In this document: piece by piece, positions 43,635 to 52,660 of the stretch
How the letters are laid out: every line of letters begins with the position of its first letter
How positions within the stretch are numbered: the stretch's first letter is position 1
Source: Prevotella melaninogenica
GTDB taxonomy: Bacteria > Bacteroidota > Bacteroidia > Bacteroidales > Bacteroidaceae
Reading direction: 5' to 3'
Length of the DNA: 64,000 nt
NCBI RefSeq assembly: GCF_003609775.1
Contig: NZ_AP018049.1
Location: 1,116,001 to 1,180,000, forward strand
Position numbers and translations under genes: made by a program
Notes under the pieces: model-generated
Databases searched by the model: none
The model's input: the letters and a program-made list of their open reading frames with translations, nothing else
Told to the model about the DNA's origin: nothing

Positions 43635-45905
43635 ATGTCAGAACTACCCGAATTGGTCAAAGACCTTGCTCTTATTCTCGTTGTAGCAGGATTTGTAACA
43701 CTTCTTTTCAAGAAACTCAAACAACCATTGGTATTAGGATATATCGTGGCAGGTTTCCTCGTATCACCTCACATGCCTTATACCATGAGTGTTGTCGACC
43801 AAGGTGACATACAAACATGGGCAGATATTGGTGTTATCTTCTTATTGTTCTCATTGGGATTAGACTTCTCCATTAAGAAGATTCTCAAGATGGGAGCCTC
43901 CCCCATCATAGCCGCCTGTACCATCATCTTCTGTATGATGGCATTAGGTATCATTGTTGGACACAGTTTTGGATGGAAAGAAATGGACTGTATCTTCCTC
44001 GGAGGTATGGTCGCGATGAGCTCCACAACCATTATATACAAAGCCTTCTCAGACATGGGACTCACACAGCAAGGCTTCGCCTCTACCGTGATGAGTGTAC
44101 TTATCTTGGAGGATATCCTTGCCATTGTTATGATGGTGATGCTCAGTACCGTAGCCAGCGGAAACAGTCCTGACGGCGTACAGCTTATTGGTAGCATCAT
44201 GAAGATTGGTTTCTTCCTTGTTTTATGGTTTGTTGTTGGGCTCTTTGCCATTCCACTCTTCCTTCGTTCTGTTCGTAAAATCCTTAACAACGAGACCCTG
44301 CTTATCGTATCATTAGGCTTCTGTTGTCTTATGGCCGTTACATCAACACAGGTAGGCTTTAGTGCTGCCTTCGGTGCCTTCGTTATGGGAAGTATCTTAG
44401 CAGAGACTGTTGAGGCAGATAAAATTATCCGCCTTGTAGATCCGGTAAAGAATCTCTTTGGAGCCATCTTCTTCGTCTCTGTTGGTATGTTAGTAAAGCC
44501 TGACGTTATTGTTCAATACGCTTTACCGATTCTTTTACTTGTCATAACAATTCTTGTTGGACAAGCTTTGTTCGGCACCTTGGGTTATCTTCTCGGTGGA
44601 CAGACCCTTAAGAACGCTATGCGCTGTGGATTCTCAATGGCACAAGTTGGCGAATTTGCCTTTATTATTGCGACATTAGGAAAATCCTTAGGTGTAATCA
44701 GCGAATTCCTCTATCCTGTTGTTGTAGCTGTATCAGTTATCACAACCTTCCTTACTCCGTATATGATTCGTGCGGCAGAACCTTGTTATAACGTCCTTGT
44801 TAAGCATCTGCCAAAACGATGGGTACGCCGTCTTACTCATATTCAGACAAACAGTGCTGGAGAGAGTGCTTCATCTGATAACCATTGGAAAGTTCTTATG
44901 AAGAAGATGATACTCAATACTCTTATCTATGGTATTCTCTCTGCTGCTGTCATCGCTATCATGTTCTCTGCTGCCCTTCCTATATGTAGGGACTTATCTA
45001 TAAAATGGACTGGCAGTCACTGGATTGGTAATGCTGTGTGTGGATTCCTTACAATCGTCTTTATTGCACCTTTCCTACGCTCTATCGTGATGAAGCAGAA
45101 TCATTCAGAAGCGTTCAAAGCACTATGGACAGACCGTCGTATAAATCGTCTGCCCCTCACTGCAACCATCCTTGCACGTGTCCTTATTGCACTCAGTTTC
45201 ATCTTCTACGTATGCAACTATCTCACACGCTTTAAGAATGCGCTGATGATTGCCGTTGCTATAGGCTTGTTGATACTGATGCTTCTCTCTCGTTGGCTTA
45301 AGAAAAGAAGTATTACACTGGAACGTCTGTTTATTCAGAACCTTCAAAGCCGTGACATCGAGGCACAAAAACAAGGAAAGAAGAAGCCACTATTTGCCAA
45401 TCACCTGATTGATCGTGATATTCATATCGCCAATCTTGAACTGCCTGACGACTCGCTTTGGGCTGGTAAGACATTGTATAGTTTGAAGCTCCGAAATCGC
45501 TTTGGTGTGCATATCAGTAGTATTCTTCGTGGCTCCAAGCATATCAATATTCCGAATGGTAGCACAATTCTCTTCCCTGGTGACAAACTGCAAGCCATTG
45601 GTAATGATGAACAGCTTACAAAACTTTCTAAGGCAATAAATGCTGAGTTACAGCCAGAGGTTACCAACATAGAGAAGCATGAGATGAAACTCCGCAGCTT
45701 CACCATCTCTAAAACAAGTCCTTTCATTGGAAAGACGCTTAAAGACAGTGGTATCCGCGACGAATACAACTGTATGGTTGTGGGTGTTGATGAAGGCCAG
45801 AAAAACCTCACACTCATCACTCCTTCCCGCTGCCTGCAGGCTGGTGACGTTCTATGGGTTGTAGGTGAAGAAAAAGACTTAGAACGTATCCTCGCATTAG
45901 GATAA
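43635..45905 (+). CDS. Cation:proton antiporter, CPA2 family with two TrkA_C-like domains
   Basis: A 756-residue inner-membrane protein. The N-terminal antiporter part (about 1-385) has eleven or more helices, with GYIVAGFLVSPH, FSLGLDFS and GGMVAMSSTTIIYKAF (KefB/KefC type). Further membrane helices lie at about 425-560. The C-terminal part holds two TrkA_C-like modules (about 590-675 with IPNGSTILFPGDKLQAIG, about 680-756 with LQAGDVLWVVGEEKDL). No TrkA_N (Rossmann) domain is present, so regulation differs from KefC. It exchanges K+ or Na+ for H+; the ion is not decided by sequence. Confidence 0.88.
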   Translation: MSELPELVKDLALILVVAGFVTLLFKKLKQPLVLGYIVAGFLVSPHMPYTMSVVDQGDIQTWADIGVIFLLFSLGLDFSIKKILKMGASPIIAACTIIFCMMALGIIVGHSFGWKEMDCIFLGGMVAMSSTTIIYKAFSDMGLTQQGFASTVMSVLILEDILAIVMMVMLSTVASGNSPDGVQLIGSIMKIGFFLVLWFVVGLFAIPLFLRSVRKILNNETLLIVSLGFCCLMAVTSTQVGFSAAFGAFVMGSILAETVEADKIIRLVDPVKNLFGAIFFVSVGMLVKPDVIVQYALPILLLVITILVGQALFGTLGYLLGGQTLKNAMRCGFSMAQVGEFAFIIATLGKSLGVISEFLYPVVVAVSVITTFLTPYMIRAAEPCYNVLVKHLPKRWVRRLTHIQTNSAGESASSDNHWKVLMKKMILNTLIYGILSAAVIAIMFSAALPICRDLSIKWTGSHWIGNAVCGFLTIVFIAPFLRSIVMKQNHSEAFKALWTDRRINRLPLTATILARVLIALSFIFYVCNYLTRFKNALMIAVAIGLLILMLLSRWLKKRSITLERLFIQNLQSRDIEAQKQGKKKPLFANHLIDRDIHIANLELPDDSLWAGKTLYSLKLRNRFGVHISSILRGSKHINIPNGSTILFPGDKLQAIGNDEQLTKLSKAINAELQPEVTNIEKHEMKLRSFTISKTSPFIGKTLKDSGIRDEYNCMVVGVDEGQKNLTLITPSRCLQAGDVLWVVGEEKDLERILALG

Positions 45906-45910
45906 CCCCT

Positions 45911-45965
45911 TTCAGGCTTATTAGCCCTTATTACTCAATTAAGTAAATGGACTAATAAGCCTGAA
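45911..45965 (+). terminator. Terminator-like hairpin after the antiporter
   Basis: TTCAGGCTTATTAG (45911-45924) pairs perfectly with CTAATAAGCCTGAA (45952-45965). The T-tract is weak. Confidence 0.6.
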
Positions 45966-46086
45966 TTGTATATAAACACTTCTCTCCACATCTTATCATT
46001 AATCATCAATCATTGACTCAGAGAGAGGGATATTGCCAGCTTTGTCATATATTTTCACGTCTTCATTTTCAAAAGAGTACAAATTG

Positions 46087-46200
46087 CATTTTAATTAACG
46101 CCCAATTGACTTGTAATAAATGCCCTTTTACATTGTTACTAATGCCCTTTTGAAAGTCAATTAAGCATCTTTTTATACGCAACCTCATAAACCACTAATT
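46087..46200. repeat. GCCCTTTT 22-24 bp periodic repeat, copy 2
   Basis: ACGCCCAATTG, AATGCCCTTTT, AATGCCCTTTTG and AAGCATCTTTTT follow each other every 22-24 bp. It aligns with 25765-25900. The rest of the gap 45966-46344 shows no gene. Confidence 0.75.
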
Positions 46201-46344
46201 TCCTTATGGTTACAAAATCAAGGCTTTAGTTCCTTTCTACAACTCTTAAAGACAGAATAGCATTAATTTTTGTAAGGTTTTTTCGACACAACAAATTAAA
46301 TAAAAGGGTGTTTTTATCTTTCTCTTTACAGCATCCTTCTCGCA

Positions 46345-49059
46345 TTAAAGTGATACAAAAACCTCCTTTAAACTTTCTGCTGTTATAGTATCAGTAGTTG
46401 AAATACGATAAGGAATTAATGAATACTTTGTAAGAATTTGGTCTTTTAGCCTATCTCTTGATTGCTGTACTACTTTGTCCTTATGATAAAGCCACCCATC
46501 CACCTCTATCGCCATTAGAGGTTGCTTTGTCAGAGAATTATAAATGAGAAAATCTATATGCGTTAGCGAGTTTTTAGCAAAATCATGTTCCTGATTACTT
46601 AACAGTGACCAATCAGATATTATTTTAGCCAGCGGATAATGACACACTACAGCGAGATTCTTCCAGCTTAATTCTTCAAGAACCTTAACTATTAGATTAT
46701 ACACAAGATTTTCAGACATATAATCTGAAACCATAGTGTGTTCAGACTGATATGCTAATCGCTCCATAGTGTATTGCTGATATAATAAATCGAATACCGA
46801 GTGAATTTTACTATTTTTCACTGCAAAATTATTATACTTGACATAGGATATTAACTGCGCTAAATTCGTGTCTTGTGCCATTTCATTACCAGAAGTTACA
46901 ATATAAAGTTGGCTTTTAGCACGTGAAATAGCAACATTAAGAAGATTCTTATCATCAGAAAACGATGTAGGCAAATTATCTACCATACTCATAATGATTG
47001 TATCGCACTCACGCCCTTGATATTTATGTACAGTACTTGCTATATCTTTACCTAACACACGATTTATTGCTTCCGCCTGTGTTCTATAGGGAGTTATGAT
47101 TCCTACAGAACCCTTTCCTGCACATAGCGGCATAACCTCCTGTACAATAACATCTATTTCACGTTGATTGAAATGTTCACGCGCATGATTTCCTTTTACA
47201 GTCTGAATTACTTGTAACACATCTTCTTCGCCTTTGTCAATCGTCATAGGAAGAAGTTCTCCGCCATAAAAGCGTTGATTACAAAACTGAATTATCTTCG
47301 GATGACAACGGTAATGTTCACGTAGAAGCGTAGTCGGTGCATCCTTTAATATTTCTGTACACGACCGTAAAAAGCTATGTGTTACAGCATTATATCTGTC
47401 ATCAACATTATATGTAGTCCGGATTGCATTAAGCGCCTTTTCTTCTTCAGAACTTACAACATTAGGTAATTGCATATCATCTCCTACAATCACAACATTC
47501 GTAGCACACGACAATGCCAAAGCTCCAGTCTTGATGTCTACTTGCGAAGCTTCGTCCATAATCATATAATCAAAGACAAAATCCTTACTAATACAGCTTT
47601 TAGCAGAATAAGTCGTACTAAGAACAATAGGATATTCCTTCAAAAAAGTTTCTGTACGGGGCTTTATATCTTGCCTTGTAAACAGTGTCCTTCTACCAGA
47701 CCCATACTGTTTTGCTATTTCCTGCTTCAATATCTTAAGCGAAGACTTACCGAGTTCTTCTGCACTTTCCTTAACGTCTACAGACAGCAACTGTTGTTCA
47801 ATGCTATCCACCTCCTGCTCTATCTCAAGCTTTCTGGTTAAATAATAAGCACTTTCCAGTTGTTCAATTACAATTAAAAGATTATTTTTAAGTAATGAAT
47901 AAGCACGAGGACCTAACAGAAACACCCATTTAAAGCAAAACAATAAAGAAGGGGATTTTCCATATTCTTGCATTATTTTACAAAGATTGAGCAGTTTCAT
48001 TATTTTAGAAGAATGCTTTTCACTAAGCCAATCATTGTCAAAACCAGATGCCATTTTTAGCTTTTCGTCATATTTCTTCTCTGTAACCAATGCATCATAC
48101 TCAGCCTTCAACTGTGCCAATCTTGTTTGTCCATCGAATCCCAAGGAAACAGCAGCAAGAGAATCTTTTACTATTTTCCGGACTTCCTTAGAATTATCTA
48201 AATACCATTCTTCCATATTAGGATAGCACTCAGACTGACTTTCAACAAAAGCCTCCTTATTCTTTACGCTTCCTAACTGAGCAACAAGAAATCCTAACCC
48301 TTCTTTTTCTAACTTTTCTGCAACATTCTCAACTGCAGAGTTGTTATTTGAAACTACAAGAATAGTCTTCTTCTGTACTAACAAATTAGATACGATATTA
48401 AGAATAGTTTGCGTTTTTCCAGTTCCCGGAGGTCCTTGTATAATACTTGCTTGGTGTGTCAAAGCTGCTTCAACAGCCTTTTTCTGACTTGCATTACAAC
48501 CAAAAGGGTAATATACCAATTGAGGCAAACGATAAGTTGCCAACTTTGTTTTATCACCTAAGTATTGAGCCAATGGCACATTATCTCTTTTCAAGTCGAT
48601 AAGATCATACTGCTTTGAAAGAATACTTTCTTCATCTTCAGCAAGCAAACCTGTTTCATCGGCCAGCTTTCGTAAATAATCCCATGTGGAACCACCACAC
48701 ATATCAATTGGTGTACGTGTCACATAAACATTATTTCCATCAAGATTTTCAGAGTATCCATTGGAATATGTTACATAGTAGAAAGTATATTGTTTATTTG
48801 AAAATCTTAGTAATTCAACAGCACTCGTTATGTGCTTATTACCAATATAAAGTCCTTTTTCATGTAGATTAACAGGCTCTCCATGTGTAAAATAAAGTAC
48901 ACGTGCTTGATTATACTGAAATATACGAGGGGATTTTAAAAATCGAATCATCCAATTCCCATTATCAGCTTTCTTTATAAAATCCACTTGGTCTGTAATA
49001 AACATTTGCTTATCACCGCGTCGTTCTAAATCCACAATCATGCATTGCTTGGCATCCAT
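46345..49059 (-). CDS. SF1 (UPF1-like) helicase fused to a PD-(D/E)xK-type nuclease
   Basis: A 904-residue protein. About 1-190 is an unrecognised N-terminal region. The helicase core follows: Walker A GPPGTGKT at 209-216, then a long charged, partly coiled-coil insert (about 290-460), MIMDEASQ (motif II), VIVGDDMQLPN (III), LREHYRCHP (IV), VHKYQGRECDTIIMS (V) and NVAISRAKSQLY (VI). The C-terminus (about 800-904) has HIDFLI with Asp at about 836 and AIEVDGWLYHKD with Glu 852 and Asp 854, a DUF559/DUF2726/Vsr-like nuclease arrangement. Helicase-plus-Vsr-type fusions include anti-phage proteins; here that is inference. It is a solitary gene, visibly AT-richer than its neighbours. Confidence 0.82.
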   Translation of the reverse strand: MDAKQCMIVDLERRGDKQMFITDQVDFIKKADNGNWMIRFLKSPRIFQYNQARVLYFTHGEPVNLHEKGLYIGNKHITSAVELLRFSNKQYTFYYVTYSNGYSENLDGNNVYVTRTPIDMCGGSTWDYLRKLADETGLLAEDEESILSKQYDLIDLKRDNVPLAQYLGDKTKLATYRLPQLVYYPFGCNASQKKAVEAALTHQASIIQGPPGTGKTQTILNIVSNLLVQKKTILVVSNNNSAVENVAEKLEKEGLGFLVAQLGSVKNKEAFVESQSECYPNMEEWYLDNSKEVRKIVKDSLAAVSLGFDGQTRLAQLKAEYDALVTEKKYDEKLKMASGFDNDWLSEKHSSKIMKLLNLCKIMQEYGKSPSLLFCFKWVFLLGPRAYSLLKNNLLIVIEQLESAYYLTRKLEIEQEVDSIEQQLLSVDVKESAEELGKSSLKILKQEIAKQYGSGRRTLFTRQDIKPRTETFLKEYPIVLSTTYSAKSCISKDFVFDYMIMDEASQVDIKTGALALSCATNVVIVGDDMQLPNVVSSEEEKALNAIRTTYNVDDRYNAVTHSFLRSCTEILKDAPTTLLREHYRCHPKIIQFCNQRFYGGELLPMTIDKGEEDVLQVIQTVKGNHAREHFNQREIDVIVQEVMPLCAGKGSVGIITPYRTQAEAINRVLGKDIASTVHKYQGRECDTIIMSMVDNLPTSFSDDKNLLNVAISRAKSQLYIVTSGNEMAQDTNLAQLISYVKYNNFAVKNSKIHSVFDLLYQQYTMERLAYQSEHTMVSDYMSENLVYNLIVKVLEELSWKNLAVVCHYPLAKIISDWSLLSNQEHDFAKNSLTHIDFLIYNSLTKQPLMAIEVDGWLYHKDKVVQQSRDRLKDQILTKYSLIPYRISTTDTITAESLKEVFVSL

Positions 49060-49131
49060 ATCCTATAACGTTCTTTATATTATAAATTCTATGATACTTT
49101 AATAGTTTTATACTTTTTCTATTTGCAAGTG

Positions 49132-49139
49132 CAAATATA
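49132..49139 (-). promoter_or_regulatory. -7 box of the helicase-nuclease gene
   Basis: Minus-strand TATATTTG, 73 bp upstream of the start. It overlaps the inverted repeat ATTTGCA-AG-TGCAAAT at 49121-49136. Confidence 0.55.
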
Positions 49140-49381
49140 CTATAAGTATATTAAATCTTAGTATTGACAAATGAATTTATTTATGCAACATACAACCAAA
49201 TACATAAAACTTATAAATAGGAAACACCTATCGATAAACCGTCAAAACAAAGTAGATAATAAGAAGATTATATAATCCTACACTTCTCTAAAACAGCCAA
49301 ATAAAATGAGGAACAAAATCTCGTTTCTCCTTTTATTAGTATTTTTAATATTTAATCTGACGTTTCCTCACATAATTAGAG

Positions 49382-49389
49382 TATCTTTG
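49382..49389 (+). promoter_or_regulatory. -7 box of the Cbp1-like gene
   Basis: TATCTTTG, 24 bp upstream of ATG 49414. It excludes the upstream in-frame ATG at 49306. Confidence 0.65.
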
Positions 49390-49413
49390 CATTGTCATTC
49401 GATGATTATACAG

Positions 49414-50322
49414 ATGAAACGTAACAAATTAACAGCTCTGATAGCATTTGTAGGTGTTGTAGCCTTCACATCTTGTGAAGATGTGAAACGTCCGACCCCT
49501 GTCAGAGAACGTATCAATATCACTCCTCCATCAAGAGAGGCAGAGGCTATAAGTCAACTGACAGCATCAATAGATGAGATTTCAGCTAACCTCGATGCCA
49601 TCTCTTCTCAGGAGGCAATGCTCAGCAAAACTACTGAGCACGCAAATAAGAAGTCGAAGATTATACAGCAGATTAGAGGGCTCGGTGCGCTACTCAGAGA
49701 GAAGCAGAACCAGATTGATAAACTGCTAAATGAAAAGGTTAAGAAAGTGGATGCACCAGCAGAGTCTAATCCCACTGTAGAAAACCTTTACAAGATGATA
49801 GAGTTCCTTTCATCACAGCTGAAGGAGAAAGGAGATCGTGTAACTCAGTTGGAACAAGTTGCAAGTCGCAAGGATGTCACTGTAGACCAACTTAAATACA
49901 TCGTTATGAACCAAGCTAATAGTGTTGATGCAATGCGTTATAGGTTCAATATGGCTGCTTTGGAGCGCGAATATGCTCAGTTAAAGGCTAAGGAGAAGCA
50001 AAGAGCAAAAGAGGAGAAGGAGTCAAACAAAGTCTACTATATCATTGCTAATAAAGAAACACTGAAAGAAAAAGGTCTTTTGAAGACATCACTTTTCTCT
50101 AAGAAAGTGGATAATAACAATGTAACAAAAGATTTGTTTACAGAGGCTAACAGCAAGGAACTAACGACACTGACGATAAACTCATCGAATCCAAAGCTCT
50201 TATCTCAGAACCCAGAAGGTAGTTATACACTCACGGAGAACGAGGACGGAACAACAACACTCACCATTACCGATGCTGAGAAGTTTTGGAATGTGTCGCG
50301 CTATCTGATTATCCAAGAGTAA
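49414..50322 (+). CDS. Cbp1-like coiled-coil lipoprotein
   Basis: A 302-residue lipoprotein: signal MKRNKLTALIAFVGVVAFTSC with the lipobox Cys at about 21. A long heptad-rich coiled coil covers about 45-190. The C-terminal domain has NKVYYIIANKETLKEKGLL, DNNNVTKDLFTEANS and a close TLTITDAEKFWNVSRYLII. This order matches my memory of the Cbp1 family, one member of which is described as a collagen-binding adhesin of Bacteroides fragilis. Adhesion is not demonstrated for this protein. Confidence 0.65.
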   Translation: MKRNKLTALIAFVGVVAFTSCEDVKRPTPVRERINITPPSREAEAISQLTASIDEISANLDAISSQEAMLSKTTEHANKKSKIIQQIRGLGALLREKQNQIDKLLNEKVKKVDAPAESNPTVENLYKMIEFLSSQLKEKGDRVTQLEQVASRKDVTVDQLKYIVMNQANSVDAMRYRFNMAALEREYAQLKAKEKQRAKEEKESNKVYYIIANKETLKEKGLLKTSLFSKKVDNNNVTKDLFTEANSKELTTLTINSSNPKLLSQNPEGSYTLTENEDGTTTLTITDAEKFWNVSRYLIIQE

Positions 50323-50350
50323 ATCTACTTTGAAATAGAAAGAAAATAAA

Positions 50351-50403
50351 TTAGGCTGCAAAGGTTGTGAAAATAGAATAATTTTCTTATCTTTGCAGCC
50401 TAA
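50351..50403. terminator. 13-bp inverted repeat carrying the next promoter
   Basis: TTAGGCTGCAAAG (50351-50363) and CTTTGCAGCCTAA (50391-50403) are perfectly complementary. The right arm contains the -7 box of the Nif3-like gene, and the hairpin can end the Cbp1-like transcript. Confidence 0.6.
50388..50395 (+). promoter_or_regulatory. -7 box of the Nif3-like gene
   Basis: TATCTTTG, 13 bp before the ATG at 50409, giving a very short leader. Confidence 0.65.
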
Positions 50404-50408
50404 AACTT

Positions 50409-51224
50409 ATGCGTAGCGTGAAAATAAAGGAAGTAATTGATGCCCTTGAACGATTCGCGCCTTTGCCCTTGCAGGAAAGCTATGATAATGCTGGCCTACA
50501 AGTTGGATTGACAGAGGCGGAAGTATCAGGGGCTTTATTGTGTCTTGACGTGACGGAAAAAGTCGTTGATGAGGCCATCAACAAGGGGTGTAACTTAATT
50601 GTTGCACACCATCCACTCATCTTCCGCAAGCTGGCACAAATAACAGACGTGAACTATGTGCAGCGTATAGTGATAAAGGCTATTAAGCACGATATCGTCA
50701 TTGCTGCTATGCACACAAACTTAGACTCAGCTGTGGGTGGTGTTAACTACAAGATAGCTGAGAAATTAGGACTAAAGAACCTACATTTCTTCGGTCGTAA
50801 TAAACAAGTGGTAAACCCACAGACAGGAGAATCAGTAACAGGTGGCGATGGTGTCATCGGTGAGTTTGAGGAGCCTTTGGCAGCAGATGACTTGATTCTG
50901 TTATTGAAGAAGAAGTTTGATGTAGAGTGCGTTCAAACCAATGAGTTACTTCGTCATGAGATTCGTACCATTGCTCTCTGCGGTGGTTCAGGCTCATTCC
51001 TCTTACAGGATGCTATCGCAGCAGGCGCAGATGCCTTTATGACAGGTGAAATGAGCTATCACGAATACTTTGGTCATGAGCAAGAGATACAGATTTGTGT
51101 CATCGGACATTATCAGAGTGAACAGTTCACTACTGAGGTTCTTCGTGACATTATCGAAAAGGAATGCCCAGACGTAAAGTGCTACTTGTCTGAGATAAAT
51201 ACAAATCCTATCGGGTATTTTTAG
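50409..51224 (+). CDS. Nif3-like dinuclear metal centre protein
   Basis: A 271-residue protein of the NIF3/YbgI family (dinuclear metal hexamer). Start SYDNAGLQVG, then VAHHPLIFRK (metal His pair), AAMHTNLDSA, and the C-terminal YHEYFGHE and IGHYQSEQFT with further ligands. The family's middle PII-like insertion, which makes some homologues about 365 residues long, is absent. The function is unresolved. It lies 205 bp before the zinc-ribbon gene, which follows Nif3 genes in other bacteria too. Confidence 0.92.
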   Translation: MRSVKIKEVIDALERFAPLPLQESYDNAGLQVGLTEAEVSGALLCLDVTEKVVDEAINKGCNLIVAHHPLIFRKLAQITDVNYVQRIVIKAIKHDIVIAAMHTNLDSAVGGVNYKIAEKLGLKNLHFFGRNKQVVNPQTGESVTGGDGVIGEFEEPLAADDLILLLKKKFDVECVQTNELLRHEIRTIALCGGSGSFLLQDAIAAGADAFMTGEMSYHEYFGHEQEIQICVIGHYQSEQFTTEVLRDIIEKECPDVKCYLSEINTNPIGYF

Positions 51225-51290
51225 TTGACGAGTTAGACAAGTTGACAGGTTGACGTGTTAGACAAGTTAATTGTTAAGAAGTTGGACGAA
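51225..51290. repeat. GTTGAC/GTTAGAC tandem repeat
   Basis: Units AGTTAGACA, AGTTGACAG, GTTGACGTG, TTAGACAAG repeat with small changes between the Nif3-like and zinc-ribbon genes. A CTCCTAAACTCCTAAAAC run follows near 51320. Confidence 0.7.
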
Positions 51291-51429
51291 TGGAGTCTGT
51301 GGTGTTGTCTTAACTCCTCTCACTCCTAAACTCCTAAAACAACAGTAATCATAATTATGACGCATTGATGAGAACTTTTGTTCGAATAATTTTGAATTAT
51401 GAATTTTGAATTAAATTAATATAAGAACT

Positions 51430-52251
51430 ATGGCAAAGAAAGATCCAAAAGAGTTACCAGTAGAGGAGAAGTTGAAAGCCCTTTTCCAGTTACAGACAAC
51501 CCTGTCAGGAATCGACGAGAAGCGTGCTTTGCGTGGTGAGTTGCCACTTGAGGTACGTGACTTGGAAGACGAGTTGGAAGGTCTGCACATTCGTATTGAA
51601 AAGATTGAGCAGGACATTAAGGACTATCAGAGTGCTATTACTCAGAAGAAGGGTAATATCCTCGATGCTCAAGCAAGCTTGGAGCGTTACAACAAGCAGT
51701 TGGACTCTGTTGCAAACAACCGTGAGTACGACACATTGACAAAGGAAATCGAGTTCCAGACACTGGAGATTGAGCTTTGCAATAAGAAGATTAAAGAGGC
51801 TCAGATTAAGGTTGAGGAGAAGCACAAGGACTTGGAAGCCAACCGTGCATTGCTCGAGGATCGTCAGCACGCCTTAGAGGAGAAGCGTAACGAGCTCGAC
51901 GAGATTATGCAGGAGACACGTGAGGAGGAAGGTTTGCTCAAAGAGAAGGCTGCAGAGCTTGAGACTAAGATTGAGCCAGGATTGCTCCGTAGCTTTAAGC
52001 GCATTCGTCGTGGTGCCCGCAACGGTTTGGGTATCGTTTACGTACAGCGTGATGCTTGTGGTGGTTGCTTCAATAAGATTCCACCTCAGCGTCAGTTGGA
52101 TGTAAAGATGCACAAGAAGATTATCGTTTGTGAGTACTGTGGTCGTATTCTTATCGACCCAGAGTTGGCTGGTGTAAAGGTTGACAAGACTGAGGAGAAG
52201 CCAAAGAAGCGTAGAGCTACTCGCAAGAAGAAGGAAGAGGAGGGAGAGTAA
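51430..52251 (+). CDS. Coiled-coil protein with C4-type zinc ribbon
   Basis: A 273-residue protein. About 15-180 is one long coiled coil. Then comes the C4 zinc ribbon with CGGCFNKIPPQ near 217-227 and CEYCGRIL near 237-244, and a Lys/Arg-rich tail (KKRRATRKKKEEEGE). This matches the zf-RING_7/PF02591 family; nucleic-acid or ribosome association is plausible but unproven. It follows the Nif3-like gene. Confidence 0.9.
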   Translation: MAKKDPKELPVEEKLKALFQLQTTLSGIDEKRALRGELPLEVRDLEDELEGLHIRIEKIEQDIKDYQSAITQKKGNILDAQASLERYNKQLDSVANNREYDTLTKEIEFQTLEIELCNKKIKEAQIKVEEKHKDLEANRALLEDRQHALEEKRNELDEIMQETREEEGLLKEKAAELETKIEPGLLRSFKRIRRGARNGLGIVYVQRDACGGCFNKIPPQRQLDVKMHKKIIVCEYCGRILIDPELAGVKVDKTEEKPKKRRATRKKKEEEGE

Positions 52252-52310
52252 TTAACCCCCTTTATTCCCATTGAGGAATAGGCTCTTTCAACTTTGAAAG
52301 ATAAAAAGAA

Positions 52311-52370
52311 TAGCCTCAATACATTTGAAATGCAAATAAAGCATTCTTATGTATTGAGGCTAATTTTTAT
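52311..52370 (+). terminator. Terminator of the zinc-ribbon gene
   Basis: TAGCCTCAATACAT (52311-52324) and ATGTATTGAGGCTA (52349-52362), then ATTTTTATT. Confidence 0.85.
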
Positions 52371-52479
52371 TATCTTTCTGTTAATACTATGCGAAGAAAC
52401 ACAAATAACATCGTCTTCCTAACAGAAACTAATCAATAATAGCACACTCTTTAACGGCATATAGCAAGGCTTCAAGTGG

Positions 52480-52553
52480 TCAACACTATATGTGCGGAGC
52501 ATCAACACCAATGGTGCTTACCATGAGCACAACATGTGCGGAGCGTTAACACA
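52480..52553. repeat. CAC-N5-GTG modular intergenic repeat, copy 6
   Basis: ACACTATATGTGCGGAGCATCA, ACACCAATGGTGC and GCACAACATGTGCGGAGC in one row, spaced 22-30 bp. The gap 52371-52660 holds no gene. Confidence 0.8.
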
Positions 52554-52660
52554 TAGGTTAATGACGTAAAAGAAAAGTCTGCCTTACCTTATTATATATA
52601 GTAAGTCACCACCAATTAACTTATACAAATATGCTAACCCTACAATGACAAACCAGTTCC

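Noticed and set aside
43778..44467. 229-codon ORF antisense to the antiporter
   Set aside because: It is fully inside a conserved membrane-protein gene and shows the composition expected of its reverse strand.
49306..49413. N-terminal extension of the Cbp1-like protein
   Set aside because: It lies upstream of the -7 box at 49382-49389, and the lipoprotein signal begins at 49414.
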